This document shows positions 1 to 7,588 of a stretch of DNA of 64,000 nucleotides, piece by piece. The stretch covers positions 1 to 64,000 of the forward strand of contig NZ_FNFU01000003.1 in assembly GCF_900101115.1 (NCBI RefSeq), given 5' to 3'. The position numbers and the translations under genes are program-made. Within the stretch, counting starts at the first letter, position 1; each line of letters begins with the position of its first letter. A model generated the notes under the pieces. It made no database searches. It saw nothing but the letters and a program-made list of their open reading frames with translations, and had not been told where the DNA came from. The DNA comes from Cryobacterium psychrotolerans (GTDB taxonomy: Bacteria > Actinomycetota > Actinomycetes > Actinomycetales > Microbacteriaceae).

Positions 1-541
1 GGAGCATCTCCGGGGTGACGCCGGCGGCTGGTTCGCCGAGGCCCTTGCGGAGGAAGCCGGCGGTGTCGAGGCCGATCCGGCCGGCGGTGACGGCGTCGCC
101 GAGTGGCGCGTGCCAGGGCGCTTCGAGGGCGGCGGCCGGGAGGTCCCACTCGGGGTGTTCCGCGGCCTGGTCGGCGGCTTGTTCGGCGGCTTGTCTGGCG
201 AGCTGTTCGGCGGCTTCGGCTTCGGCCATCATTGTGCCGACGTCCACGAGTCGGCGGGAGTCGGCTCGGGAGCCGCCGGAGAGGGACTGCACCATTGCTT
301 CCGGGCTCAGGTGGCCCTTGCGGCGGGCCAGGCCGGCCTGGCCGAGGGCCCAGTCGGAGCGGCGGGCGATCTCGGCTGCGGACAGGGCCGCGTATTTCGT
401 GGTTTCGCCCACGTGCGCGGCGATGCTCTTGTGGGTGGCCTCCAGGTCGTCGTCGGTCAGGGCGGCAAACGCGGCTGCGTCCAGCCGCTCGCCGGCGAGG
501 GAGCCGGTGAGGGAGCTGAATACAGCTTCGATGCTTGACAT
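1..541 (-). CDS. DUF222 / HNH endonuclease family protein, N-terminal part
   Basis: Reading the minus strand from the ATG at 541 gives an open frame of 180 codons that runs off the left edge, so the C-terminus is missing. The start MSSIEAVFSSLTGSLAGERL, followed by the DDDLEATHKSIAAH and RRKGHLSPEAMVQSLSGGSR stretches and a long Ala/Glu helix, matches the DUF222 (13E12-repeat) domain that usually precedes an HNH nuclease domain in Actinobacteria. These proteins are common, multicopy and of unclear role. The HNH part would lie outside the window and cannot be verified. A GAGAAT hexamer lies six bases before the ATG, so the gene may be leaderless like others here. Confidence 0.8.
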   Translation of the reverse strand, partial: MSSIEAVFSSLTGSLAGERLDAAAFAALTDDDLEATHKSIAAHVGETTKYAALSAAEIARRSDWALGQAGLARRKGHLSPEAMVQSLSGGSRADSRRLVDVGTMMAEAEAAEQLARQAAEQAADQAAEHPEWDLPAAALEAPWHAPLGDAVTAGRIGLDTAGFLRKGLGEPAAGVTPEML

Positions 542-542
542 A

Positions 543-557
543 CTGAGATTCTCTCAG
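543..557. promoter_or_regulatory. short perfect inverted repeat at the DUF222 gene start
   Basis: CTGAGA-TTC-TCTCAG is a 6-bp perfect dyad directly upstream of the ATG at 541. On the minus strand it overlaps the presumed -10 hexamer (GAGAAT). It could be an operator or a start-site hairpin. No factor can be named. Confidence 0.35.
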
Positions 558-622
558 CACCCACCGACATCCGCAGTTATGTTCGACCGTGTCGCGACAA
601 CCTCACCCGGACCCGCCCTGTG

Positions 623-694
623 GAGGACAAGAGCGAGGAGAAGAGCGAGGAGAAGAGCGAGGACAAGAGCGAGGACGAGAGCGAGGACGAGAGT
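623..694. repeat. 12-bp tandem repeat, six units
   Basis: Six units of GAGGA(C/G)(A/G)AGAG(C/T) occupy this stretch, followed by a partial unit. The plus strand is almost pure purine and reads in frame as an acidic Glu-Asp-Lys-Ser repeat, but nothing suggests it is translated. It lies between the divergent DUF222 and secreted-protein genes. Confidence 0.85.
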
Positions 695-748
695 GTGGAC
701 AAGGCGTTCCGCCCGCAGACATCATCGGCTGCGGCCCGCGGCCCGGCA

Positions 749-777
749 TTGACAACGGCCCGGTTCCCTTCCACGCT
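749..777 (+). promoter_or_regulatory. candidate promoter for the secreted-protein gene
   Basis: TTGACA at 749-754 is a consensus -35. CACGCT follows after 17 bases at 772-777 as a weak -10. A transcript starting near 784 would carry the GAGAGGGGG Shine-Dalgarno-like stretch at about 785-793. Confidence 0.4.
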
Positions 778-797
778 GACGTGGAGAGGGGGCGACC

Positions 798-825
798 GTG
801 GACATCATGACGTGGACATCATGAC
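798..825 (+). repeat. 14-bp exact tandem duplication over the translation start
   Basis: GTGGACATCATGAC occurs twice back to back (798-811 and 812-825). From the first GTG the frame reads MDIMTWTS and stops at TGA 822-824, which overlaps the ATG at 821 of the long frame. A purine-rich Shine-Dalgarno stretch just before 798 points to the first copy. The duplication therefore separates the ribosome-binding site from the real frame and leaves an eight-codon leader coupled to it through an ATGA overlap. Confidence 0.7.
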
Positions 826-1288
826 GCTGAGCGCAGGCGTGAGTTCTCGGCGCGCGCACACCACCCGCCGTGCCCCGCGGCCCGCGACGATTGCCGTCCT
901 CCTGGCCGTGGCAGTCCTCGGCGCGGGCACAGCCTGCACGGCCGCGCAGCACACGATCAGCGGCACGGTTCGTGGCACCGACGACCGGCCGCGGGAGGGG
1001 TGCGCCATCGTCGTGGGCGTGATCAGCGGCGGACCGGTCCCCGAAATCGCCCTGCTGAGTGGGCAGGACGGCACCTACGCGTGGACCTTGCCCGCGGGCG
1101 AATACACCCTGACCGCCCACTGCCCGTCGGGTGCGAGCGGGGAGATCACGGTCGACGCCACGCTGGCGAATGTCGATGCGGCCGACATCGTGGTCGAAGG
1201 CGACGGACTGGCCAGGGACCAACGCGAGGAACAGCGTCAGGGACCGGCGCAGGGGATCGCGTCAGCGACCAACGCCGGGAACGCGTAA
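821..1288 (+). CDS. small exported protein with a carboxypeptidase-regulatory-like (beta-sandwich) domain
   Basis: The 155-residue product has an Arg-rich N-terminus, a hydrophobic segment (about residues 22-40) ending in GAGTAC, then a fold of roughly 80 residues starting HTISGTVRGTD with a GTYAWTLPAGEYTLTAHC stretch. That pattern is typical of CNA-B/carboxypeptidase-regulatory-like domains. The cysteine after GTA could be a lipidation site, but the lipobox is poor, so a cleaved or anchored form is equally possible. The ATG at 821 is chosen because the longer in-frame extension is only the acidic repeat. No specific function can be given. Confidence 0.6.
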   Translation: MTLSAGVSSRRAHTTRRAPRPATIAVLLAVAVLGAGTACTAAQHTISGTVRGTDDRPREGCAIVVGVISGGPVPEIALLSGQDGTYAWTLPAGEYTLTAHCPSGASGEITVDATLANVDAADIVVEGDGLARDQREEQRQGPAQGIASATNAGNA

Positions 1289-1331
1289 AACAGCACCGTA
1301 ACCGGCTCGCCTTACCTGTCAGCGCGCGGGT

Positions 1332-1898
1332 TCAATCTTCGAGGTTGTCGATCCCGGGCATCCAGCTGAGCCCGGGCACGCCCCAGCCCCGCTTACGAGT
1401 GACCTTCGCCGCGATCTTGCCATAGACGTGCTCGAGTCGATCCACGTAGAGCGTGCCTTCGAGATGGTCGTACTCGTGCTGGAAGATCCGCGCCAGCCAG
1501 CCGTCCGCACGGATCTCGAAGGGCTTCTGGTCAACATCCACGGCACGAAGGATGGCGGACTGGGCGCGCAGCAGCGGAAACCGCTCGCCCGGATACGACA
1601 GGCAGCCCTCGACGTCGTCATCCTCGTCGGCGTACCCGGCCGGCACGGGAGTGATCCACAACTCGGGGTTGATGGCCACGCCGCGCCACGCGCGCTCGTC
1701 GTCATCGACGTAGCTGAAAGTGAAGAGTCGGAGGGGCACGCCGACCTGAGGGCCGGCGAGGCCCACGCCGGGTGCGGCATCCATCGTTTCGAACATGTCC
1801 TGCACGAGCGAGCGCAAATCATCGTCGAAAACGACTACGGGATTCGCTGGGAAGTGCAGGACAGGGTCCCCTGAAATTACTATCGGTCGAACGGCCAT
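1332..1898 (-). CDS. def: peptide deformylase
   Basis: The 188-residue enzyme removes the N-formyl group from nascent proteins. All three signature motifs are present: GVGLAGPQVG (about residues 44-53), EGCLSYPGE with the metal-binding Cys99, and HEYDHL with His141, Glu142 and His145. The product starts MAVRPIVISGDPVL, as expected for actinobacterial deformylases. The start has no Shine-Dalgarno; a TATCCT hexamer sits exactly six bases upstream. The gene is divergent from the DMT transporter and convergent with the small exported protein. Confidence 0.95.
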   Translation of the reverse strand: MAVRPIVISGDPVLHFPANPVVVFDDDLRSLVQDMFETMDAAPGVGLAGPQVGVPLRLFTFSYVDDDERAWRGVAINPELWITPVPAGYADEDDDVEGCLSYPGERFPLLRAQSAILRAVDVDQKPFEIRADGWLARIFQHEYDHLEGTLYVDRLEHVYGKIAAKVTRKRGWGVPGLSWMPGIDNLED

Positions 1899-1904
1899 TC
1901 AGCA

Positions 1905-1910
1905 AGGATA
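1905..1910 (-). promoter_or_regulatory. -10 hexamer of a leaderless def transcript
   Basis: TATCCT on the minus strand, then six bases, then the def ATG at 1898. The spacing predicts transcription starting at the A of ATG. Confidence 0.55.
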
Positions 1911-1926
1911 TCGGGATGGATCTGGA

Positions 1927-1932
1927 TAGGGT
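1927..1932 (+). promoter_or_regulatory. -10 hexamer of a leaderless DMT-transporter transcript
   Basis: TAGGGT, six bases, then GTG at 1939. It lies back to back with the def promoter. Confidence 0.55.
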
Positions 1933-1938
1933 CATTGA

Positions 1939-2853
1939 GTGACCCTCGACCTGATCTCCTTACCGGTCGACATCGCGATTGACCCACGCCAGGCGATCGG
2001 AATCCCGATCGCCTTGATCGGCGCCGTCTTCCTGTCGCTCGGCGCCCAATTCCAGCACCGGGGTGTCACCAAGGTCGAAGCGAACACGGTTGCCGTGACC
2101 GGCGGGCTCAACCCCCGACAGCTCATGCTCCTGCTCGCCCGGCCGTCGTGGGTGCTCGGAACCGTCATGCTGGGACTGGCCATCGTCTTCCAGCTCACGA
2201 GCCTGTTCTTCGCACCGATCATCGTGGTGCAGCCGCTCGGCGCCGTCGCCCTGGTGATCACGGCCATCCTCAATGCGCGCATCAGCAAGGTGAGCCTCAA
2301 CCGTGCATCGGTGATCGCCATCTCCATGTGCGTCGGCGGGGTGGGCCTCTTCGTCACGGTCGCCGCATTCACCGCCGTCGACAAGCCGGTCACCGACGCC
2401 AACCTGCTCACGATCCTGACCGTGCTCGGCGGCGTGCTCGTCGCCTTCGGGCTCGCCTTCGCTTTCCTCCGGACACGGTTCCAGGCGATCTTCTACATCA
2501 TCGGCGCCGGCGTCCTCTACGGCTTCGTGGCGACGCTGGCCAAGGTCGTCATCAACCGCACCCAGTACGGAAACTTCGAATGGCTCACGTTGATTTGCGT
2601 CGCGGGGCTGCTCCTGGCGGCCGCACTCGGCGCCTACTTCGTGCAGAACGCCTACGCATCGGGTCCTCCGGACCTGGTGATCGCCGGGCTGACCGTTGTC
2701 GATCCCCTCGTCGCCGTGGGCATCGGCATCGTCGTCCTCGGGGAAGCCTCGCAGGCTCCGCCATGGGCGGCGGCCGCCTTTCTCGTGGCGGGCGTCATCG
2801 CGATCTGGGGCGTCTTCCTGCTGTCGAAGCACCACCCGCAGACTCGCCCCTGA
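1939..2853 (+). CDS. DMT-superfamily transporter, NIPA-like
   Basis: The 304-residue protein is almost entirely hydrophobic, with about nine predicted membrane helices (for example IGIPIALIGAVFLSLGAQFQ near the N-terminus and a conserved APIIVVQPLGAVALVITA segment). This is the layout of the NIPA/DMT group, often annotated in Actinobacteria as a multidrug DMT transporter permease. NIPA relatives move Mg2+ in eukaryotes; the bacterial substrate is unknown. The GTG at 1939 is set by the start-proximal hexamer and by the lack of an upstream in-frame start. Confidence 0.75.
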   Translation: MTLDLISLPVDIAIDPRQAIGIPIALIGAVFLSLGAQFQHRGVTKVEANTVAVTGGLNPRQLMLLLARPSWVLGTVMLGLAIVFQLTSLFFAPIIVVQPLGAVALVITAILNARISKVSLNRASVIAISMCVGGVGLFVTVAAFTAVDKPVTDANLLTILTVLGGVLVAFGLAFAFLRTRFQAIFYIIGAGVLYGFVATLAKVVINRTQYGNFEWLTLICVAGLLLAAALGAYFVQNAYASGPPDLVIAGLTVVDPLVAVGIGIVVLGEASQAPPWAAAAFLVAGVIAIWGVFLLSKHHPQTRP

Positions 2854-3082
2854 CAGTTCCGGGAGGCGGGGGATTGGCCCTGCACTAGCGTGGCGCGCCG
2901 TAACTCAGGCTCGCCGAAGCGGCGTCGGTTTAGAATAGGGTGCAAGCAGACCTCTACGGCGCGCGTCGCCGAAACCGAAACTTCTATGCCGGATGATTCT
3001 CCCCGGCACATCTACGTTGGGACCACGCCACTTGTCAGATTCGACGGACCTGCCGATCGACTTGTCACAAAAAGGGGCAGGG

Positions 3083-4291
3083 ATGGCGAAGGATCGCATC
3101 CGTGTACTGATCGCGGCCGACACGTTCGCCCCTGACGTCAACGGCGCCGCCAAGTTCGCAGAGCGCCTGGCGGCAGGCCTGGTCTCCCGCGGCCACGACG
3201 TTCACGTCATGGCGCCCGCCCCCACGCGCAAGCACGGCAGCTGGATTGAAGTCCATGAGGGCCAGCCCATGATGGTGCACCGCCTGCAGAGCTGGCGCTG
3301 GAGGCCGCACGACTGGCTGCGCTTCGCCCTGCCGTGGATCGTGCGTCGTCACAGCCGACACATCCTGGACACCTTCCAGCCGGATGTCGTGCACTTCCAG
3401 TCGGCCATCAATGTCGGGCGTGGCGTGGCGATCGAGGCGGCGAAGCGGGGCATCCGTATCGTAGGCACGAACCATCTCATGCCGGAAAACCTGCTGCAGT
3501 TCTCGCTCGTCCCGAAGGGATTCCAGGACCGGGTCATCACGGCATTGTGGCGGGCAGCACGACGCACCTTCAGCCGTGCCGAGGCCGTCACGACGCCGAC
3601 CCGTCGGGCCGCCCAGTTCCTCGAGAAATACACGGGACTCGTCGGCGTGCACGCCATCTCCTGCGGAATCAACGCAGACAACTACTCGCCGAGCTTCGGC
3701 CCGCGCACGGAGAACCGCATCCTGTTCGTTGGTCGGGTGACCGGCGAGAAGCAGATTGATGTTCTCCTGCAGGCGATCGCCTTGCTCGCACCCGAGCTCA
3801 AGGTGACACTCGAAATCGTGGGCGGCGGCGACCAGAAACGCAACCTGGAGCACCTAGCCGACACCCTCGGCATCAGCGACCGCGTCATCTTCGCCGGCTA
3901 CGTCACGGACGAGGAGCTGCGCGAGGCATACTCGCGTGCCACCGTCTTCGCCATGCCCTCGATCGCGGAACTGCAGAGCATCGCGACGATGGAGGCCATG
4001 GCCTCCGGCTTGCCGGTCGTCGGAGCGGATGCCATGGCCCTTCCGCACCTGATCCACGACAACGAGAACGGTTACCTGTTCCGGCCGGGCAATGCTCGGG
4101 ACCTCGCCGACAAGCTCACGAAGGTGCTCACCGCGCCGCCGCTGCAACTCGAAGCCCTCAAGCGCGAGTCGATCAGGCTCATCGGCGCGCACGACATCAA
4201 CCGCACCTTGAACACATTTGAATGCCTGTATCGTGGGGAACCGGTGATCGATCCGGTCAACGACGAAGCCACGGCCAGCTCTCCGGAGTAG
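3083..4291 (+). CDS. GT4-family glycosyltransferase
   Basis: This 402-residue cytosolic or membrane-associated enzyme would transfer a sugar from a nucleotide sugar. The N-terminal Rossmann half has IRVLIAADTFAPDVNGAAKF, with the Gly-containing loop of GT4 enzymes. The C-terminal donor-binding half has RILFVGRVTGEKQIDVLLQA and the E-x7-E-type motif ELQSIATMEAMASGLPVVGA. In Actinobacteria such proteins are often phosphatidylinositol- or glycolipid-mannosyltransferases; the acceptor cannot be told here. The ATG at 3083 is preferred over upstream frame because AGGGGCAGG precedes it. A TAGAAT near 2930 may be its -10, implying a long leader. Confidence 0.85.
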   Translation: MAKDRIRVLIAADTFAPDVNGAAKFAERLAAGLVSRGHDVHVMAPAPTRKHGSWIEVHEGQPMMVHRLQSWRWRPHDWLRFALPWIVRRHSRHILDTFQPDVVHFQSAINVGRGVAIEAAKRGIRIVGTNHLMPENLLQFSLVPKGFQDRVITALWRAARRTFSRAEAVTTPTRRAAQFLEKYTGLVGVHAISCGINADNYSPSFGPRTENRILFVGRVTGEKQIDVLLQAIALLAPELKVTLEIVGGGDQKRNLEHLADTLGISDRVIFAGYVTDEELREAYSRATVFAMPSIAELQSIATMEAMASGLPVVGADAMALPHLIHDNENGYLFRPGNARDLADKLTKVLTAPPLQLEALKRESIRLIGAHDINRTLNTFECLYRGEPVIDPVNDEATASSPE

Positions 4292-4300
4292 TCACGGCGC

Positions 4301-4374
4301 GGGGCGGTAGCTCAGCTGGTTAGAGCAGCGGACTCATAATCCGTCGGTCATGGGTTCAAGTCCCATCCGCCCTA
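4301..4374 (+). tRNA. tRNA with CAU anticodon (elongator Met, possibly Ile2)
   Basis: The cloverleaf is complete: acceptor GGGGCGG pairs with CCGCCCT (one G-U), D-arm GCTC...GAGC, anticodon stem GCGGA/TCCGT with loop CTCATAA, and T-arm ATGGG TTCAAGT CCCAT. The discriminator base is A at 4374 and CCA is not encoded. CAU can be elongator methionine or the lysidine-modified isoleucine tRNA, and the sequence alone does not settle it. It borders the low-GC block. Confidence 0.93.
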
Positions 4375-4535
4375 CATCAGAACACCGTTTGATCAGGGAG
4401 GGCGATCCAGGTCGAAGCATAGTGCGTAAGCCCCGTTGTGGGGTGAGCATGCCAGATCGTGTGGGCCGGCTCAGGATGCCATGATTGGGGGATGTCTGAT
4501 TCCCCACGCCCTGCTGCCTGGTAGTCCTCCGGCGC

Positions 4536-5969
4536 ATGAAACGCTCAGTACTTACAGTCGGCGATCTAACGACGACAGCCAGTCTGGACACCCGCGTACT
4601 CGGCGGTGCAGCCGGGCTCTCCCGCAAGGTCTTATGGGCCCACAGTTGCGAGATGGACGATCCCTGGCGTTGGCTCGGTCCTGACGAACTCCTCATGACC
4701 GTCGGCCTGTGCGTCCCCGAAGACCCTGCGCGTCAGAGGGAATTCGTCTCTGCTCTGGATGACGCCGGCCTGGCAGGAATCGCAATCGGCCTTAACGACA
4801 TTGCACCCGCGATCAGCCCGGACATGATTGATGAGGCAAACAAGCGAGGGTTTCCCCTCCTTGAAACGGGGCGGGATACTCCGTTCGCTTCCATCGGGCG
4901 CACGGTTGCTGCCGCCACAACCACCGAGCAGACCTTTCAAGTCTTGAAGCTCAGCAAGTTGTACCATCTCGCCACGTTCGCTGAATCTGATCCCCGCACC
5001 CTTCTTCGTGATCTGCAAGGATTGCTCGGAGTTGCACTGAGCGTCGTGGACAACAGCACGGGGATTGTGATTGTTGATGGAGGCGAGCTACGAAATCTTG
5101 ATGCCCACGAGGACTCACCGGTACGATCGTTCGCCCTGCCCACAGACCGAGGAATAGCCCTGAGGGTCACTGAATTCCCAGGCGAGGAGCTTGACAGCTT
5201 CATTCAAGTGCACCTGCTGCAGGTGGTGGACATTGCGGTCAGCAGAGTCCTTCGTTCCGTCAGACGACGCGTAGAAAGAAGCAGTCTGGCACTGCAGGAA
5301 CTTCTCAATAGTCATCTCCCGCCGGGGCTGGATGACATCCTCGGGCACTCAACGTTTTCCGACGGCTTCCAACTTGTCGCCGTCTCGGGCCACGAAGAGG
5401 AACGGGTTGGACGGTCTATCGGTATGGCGGAACTTCCCGCCTTGGCTACGCTGCACCGAGGCGCCATGCTCATATTTGTACCGCTGAGCTCACTCGAGCC
5501 TGTGCAAGCGCTCTTAGCAAAGCTCTCAATACAGGCTGCTGCTTCCTCAACCTTCACCGATTATCGCGACACACAGTTTGCCGCGATCCAAGCAGCTAAA
5601 ACATTGGCATCCGCCCGTGGAACGAATCAGATGTGGAACGACTTTGAGGGTGTCTCGATCTCTCTACTGACACGTTCACGAAAAGAAGCATCGGAAATCG
5701 TCGCCCAGGTGCTCGGAGACCTGGCTCGAGACGATCTGAAGTCTGCAGCCCTGAGAGAGACCCTGTTCTGCTTCATCCGCAATGACCGACGATGGATCGA
5801 TACGGCTCAGGAACTTAATATCCATCGGCAAACCCTTTCGTACAGACTCATGAAGATCAAGGAGATCACGGGACGAGACGTCTCGAGTTCTGCTGATCTG
5901 TCGGCTTTCTGGATTGCCTACCAAGGCTGGCCTTCCTACAGCGGTTTAGCAGACGACGTTGACCGCTAG
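4536..5969 (+). CDS. PucR-family transcriptional regulator
   Basis: The 477-residue protein has an N-terminal PucR domain (about residues 8-125: LTVGDLTTTASLDTRVL... and the GIAIGLNDIAPAIS region), a central GGDEF-like CdaR segment and a C-terminal helix-turn-helix_30 (TAQELNIHRQTLSYRLMKIK). PucR regulators usually control purine, amine or amino-acid catabolism. It is convergent with the aldehyde dehydrogenase gene and is the only regulator of the block, so it probably senses the island's substrate. Base composition is visibly less GC-rich than in the flanking genes, which supports acquisition together with its neighbours. Confidence 0.88.
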   Translation: MKRSVLTVGDLTTTASLDTRVLGGAAGLSRKVLWAHSCEMDDPWRWLGPDELLMTVGLCVPEDPARQREFVSALDDAGLAGIAIGLNDIAPAISPDMIDEANKRGFPLLETGRDTPFASIGRTVAAATTTEQTFQVLKLSKLYHLATFAESDPRTLLRDLQGLLGVALSVVDNSTGIVIVDGGELRNLDAHEDSPVRSFALPTDRGIALRVTEFPGEELDSFIQVHLLQVVDIAVSRVLRSVRRRVERSSLALQELLNSHLPPGLDDILGHSTFSDGFQLVAVSGHEEERVGRSIGMAELPALATLHRGAMLIFVPLSSLEPVQALLAKLSIQAAASSTFTDYRDTQFAAIQAAKTLASARGTNQMWNDFEGVSISLLTRSRKEASEIVAQVLGDLARDDLKSAALRETLFCFIRNDRRWIDTAQELNIHRQTLSYRLMKIKEITGRDVSSSADLSAFWIAYQGWPSYSGLADDVDR

Positions 5970-6030
5970 ATGTGTTCCCACGGAGGTTGAATGCACCGTG
6001 GCTGAACTAAGACGCGAAAGCCGCATTGAC

Positions 6031-7569
6031 TTAGAACGCTTCGGAATCGTCGTAGGGGAACCACCAGAAGTTCTGTTCGGACTGCTTCGCGTCGACAATG
6101 ATGAACTTCGCGTGACGGAAAGTGTCTAACCCTTCCGCACCGAGTTGACGCCCGATTCCCGACATTTTTCGCCCGCCGAACGGTCCCGCGTCGTTATCGA
6201 GAAGCGGGGCGTTGATCCAAACCATTCCCGCGATGAGCTCCTGATTGGCTCGGTCGATCTCAACGATGTCTGCCGAGTAAAGATTGGCCCCAAGCCCGAA
6301 CGGCGATCCGTTCGCCAGGTCCAGTGCGTCATCGAAACTCGAGACTCGATAGACAGCGACGACGGGGCCGAATATTTCCTGCATGTATATGTCCATGTCC
6401 CGCGTCATCCCCTCAAGAATCGTCGGTTCCAGGAAGAATCCGCTGGCCAGTGACTCATCCGCAATCGCTGGGCGCTTACCCCCGAGAGTTGCCTGTGCAC
6501 CCTGTTCGATGGCGCGCTCGAGAATCCTCGTCACTCGCGCAAGTTCTCGAGCGTTCTCCATCGGACCGACGTCGACTTTGTCAAGCGGGTGCCCGACGCG
6601 AAGAGCAGCGATGTGCTTTCGGAACTTACCCATGAACTCGTCATAAACGTCCGTGTGCACGATAAGCTTTTCGGTCGACGTGCAGACCTGCCCCCCATTG
6701 ATAAAGGCGGCAAAAGCCGCACCGCGTGCCGCAACATCAAGGTTCGCGGACGGCATGACGATGAACGGGTCGCTTCCCGACGCCTCAATGATGAACGGCT
6801 TGAAGGTATCGGCACACGCCTTCGCCACAATCCGACCAGTCGGTACGCTTCCCGTGAACGAGACCTGATGCGTGTCGGCGTGGCTGACCAGTTGCGATGA
6901 GGTGCGGGCCGTTCCCGGAACACACTGCACGAGCCCCGCAGGCAGGACCTCGAACGCCCGCACAAATGCCAGCGTTGTCAGCGTTGCCCACTCGGACGGT
7001 TTGATGATGATCGCATTACCCGCCGCAAGCGCCGCCGCTCCCGTCCACATGGATAAGACGATGGGGTAATTTGCGGGCAGGATGATTACTGCGGTGCCCA
7101 TCGGTTCCTTGATCGTGTAATGCAATTGCCCGGCTGTCGCCGGGCCCTGAACCGTGCCGATGGCGTGTCGGCCAACCTCGGCGAAGTAGTCCATGGCGGT
7201 GATGGCCCAACTCACTTCGTCGTAACTCTCCTTGAACGGCTTTCCCGTTTCCGTCGAAAGAATTTCGGCGATGAGGCGCTGGTCCTCTCGAACGCGTCGA
7301 CCTGCTTCGTGAATCAACTCCGCTCTATCGAGGGCACTGAGCGCGTACCACTCACGTTGAGCCGCATTCGCGTCGCGCACGACGTCATCGACCTGCTTCT
7401 CCGTAAGGTCCGATATCGACCCGATGACCTCCGCAGTGCTCGGGTTGAGTACGTCGGCGAATTTCTCGTCACCAGCTTTGGCAAGTCCGTTCTTGCCGAA
7501 GTACGAATTGCTGAGCGCTGCCATGGTGTCGTGCGCGACCCTTGAGCCGCGGTGAAGGGTTGTGTTCAT
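6031..7569 (-). CDS. NAD(P)-dependent aldehyde dehydrogenase (succinate-semialdehyde-dehydrogenase-like)
   Basis: The 512-residue cytosolic enzyme oxidises an aldehyde to the acid. The catalytic pair is visible as Glu262 in FIIEASGSDPF and Cys296 in NGGQVCTSTEKL; the cofactor region carries IIIKPSEWATL and the SFTGSVPTGR loop. The GSDPFIVMPSANLD stretch is typical of succinate-semialdehyde dehydrogenases. The start at 7569 follows AAAGGAAAAG; the longer frame upstream would run into the permease gene. It lies 19 bp after the permease stop on the same strand, so the two form an operon. A likely job is oxidising the aldehyde made by the neighbouring amine oxidase. Confidence 0.9.
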   Translation of the reverse strand: MNTTLHRGSRVAHDTMAALSNSYFGKNGLAKAGDEKFADVLNPSTAEVIGSISDLTEKQVDDVVRDANAAQREWYALSALDRAELIHEAGRRVREDQRLIAEILSTETGKPFKESYDEVSWAITAMDYFAEVGRHAIGTVQGPATAGQLHYTIKEPMGTAVIILPANYPIVLSMWTGAAALAAGNAIIIKPSEWATLTTLAFVRAFEVLPAGLVQCVPGTARTSSQLVSHADTHQVSFTGSVPTGRIVAKACADTFKPFIIEASGSDPFIVMPSANLDVAARGAAFAAFINGGQVCTSTEKLIVHTDVYDEFMGKFRKHIAALRVGHPLDKVDVGPMENARELARVTRILERAIEQGAQATLGGKRPAIADESLASGFFLEPTILEGMTRDMDIYMQEIFGPVVAVYRVSSFDDALDLANGSPFGLGANLYSADIVEIDRANQELIAGMVWINAPLLDNDAGPFGGRKMSGIGRQLGAEGLDTFRHAKFIIVDAKQSEQNFWWFPYDDSEAF

Positions 7570-7588
7570 CGTGGTCTTTTCCTTTGAA

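Noticed and set aside
620-820. N-terminal extension of the exported protein through the acidic repeat
   Set aside because: The signal segment begins only after 821. The extension would bury it behind 67 charged residues, and the repeat reads in frame only by chance of its 12-bp period.
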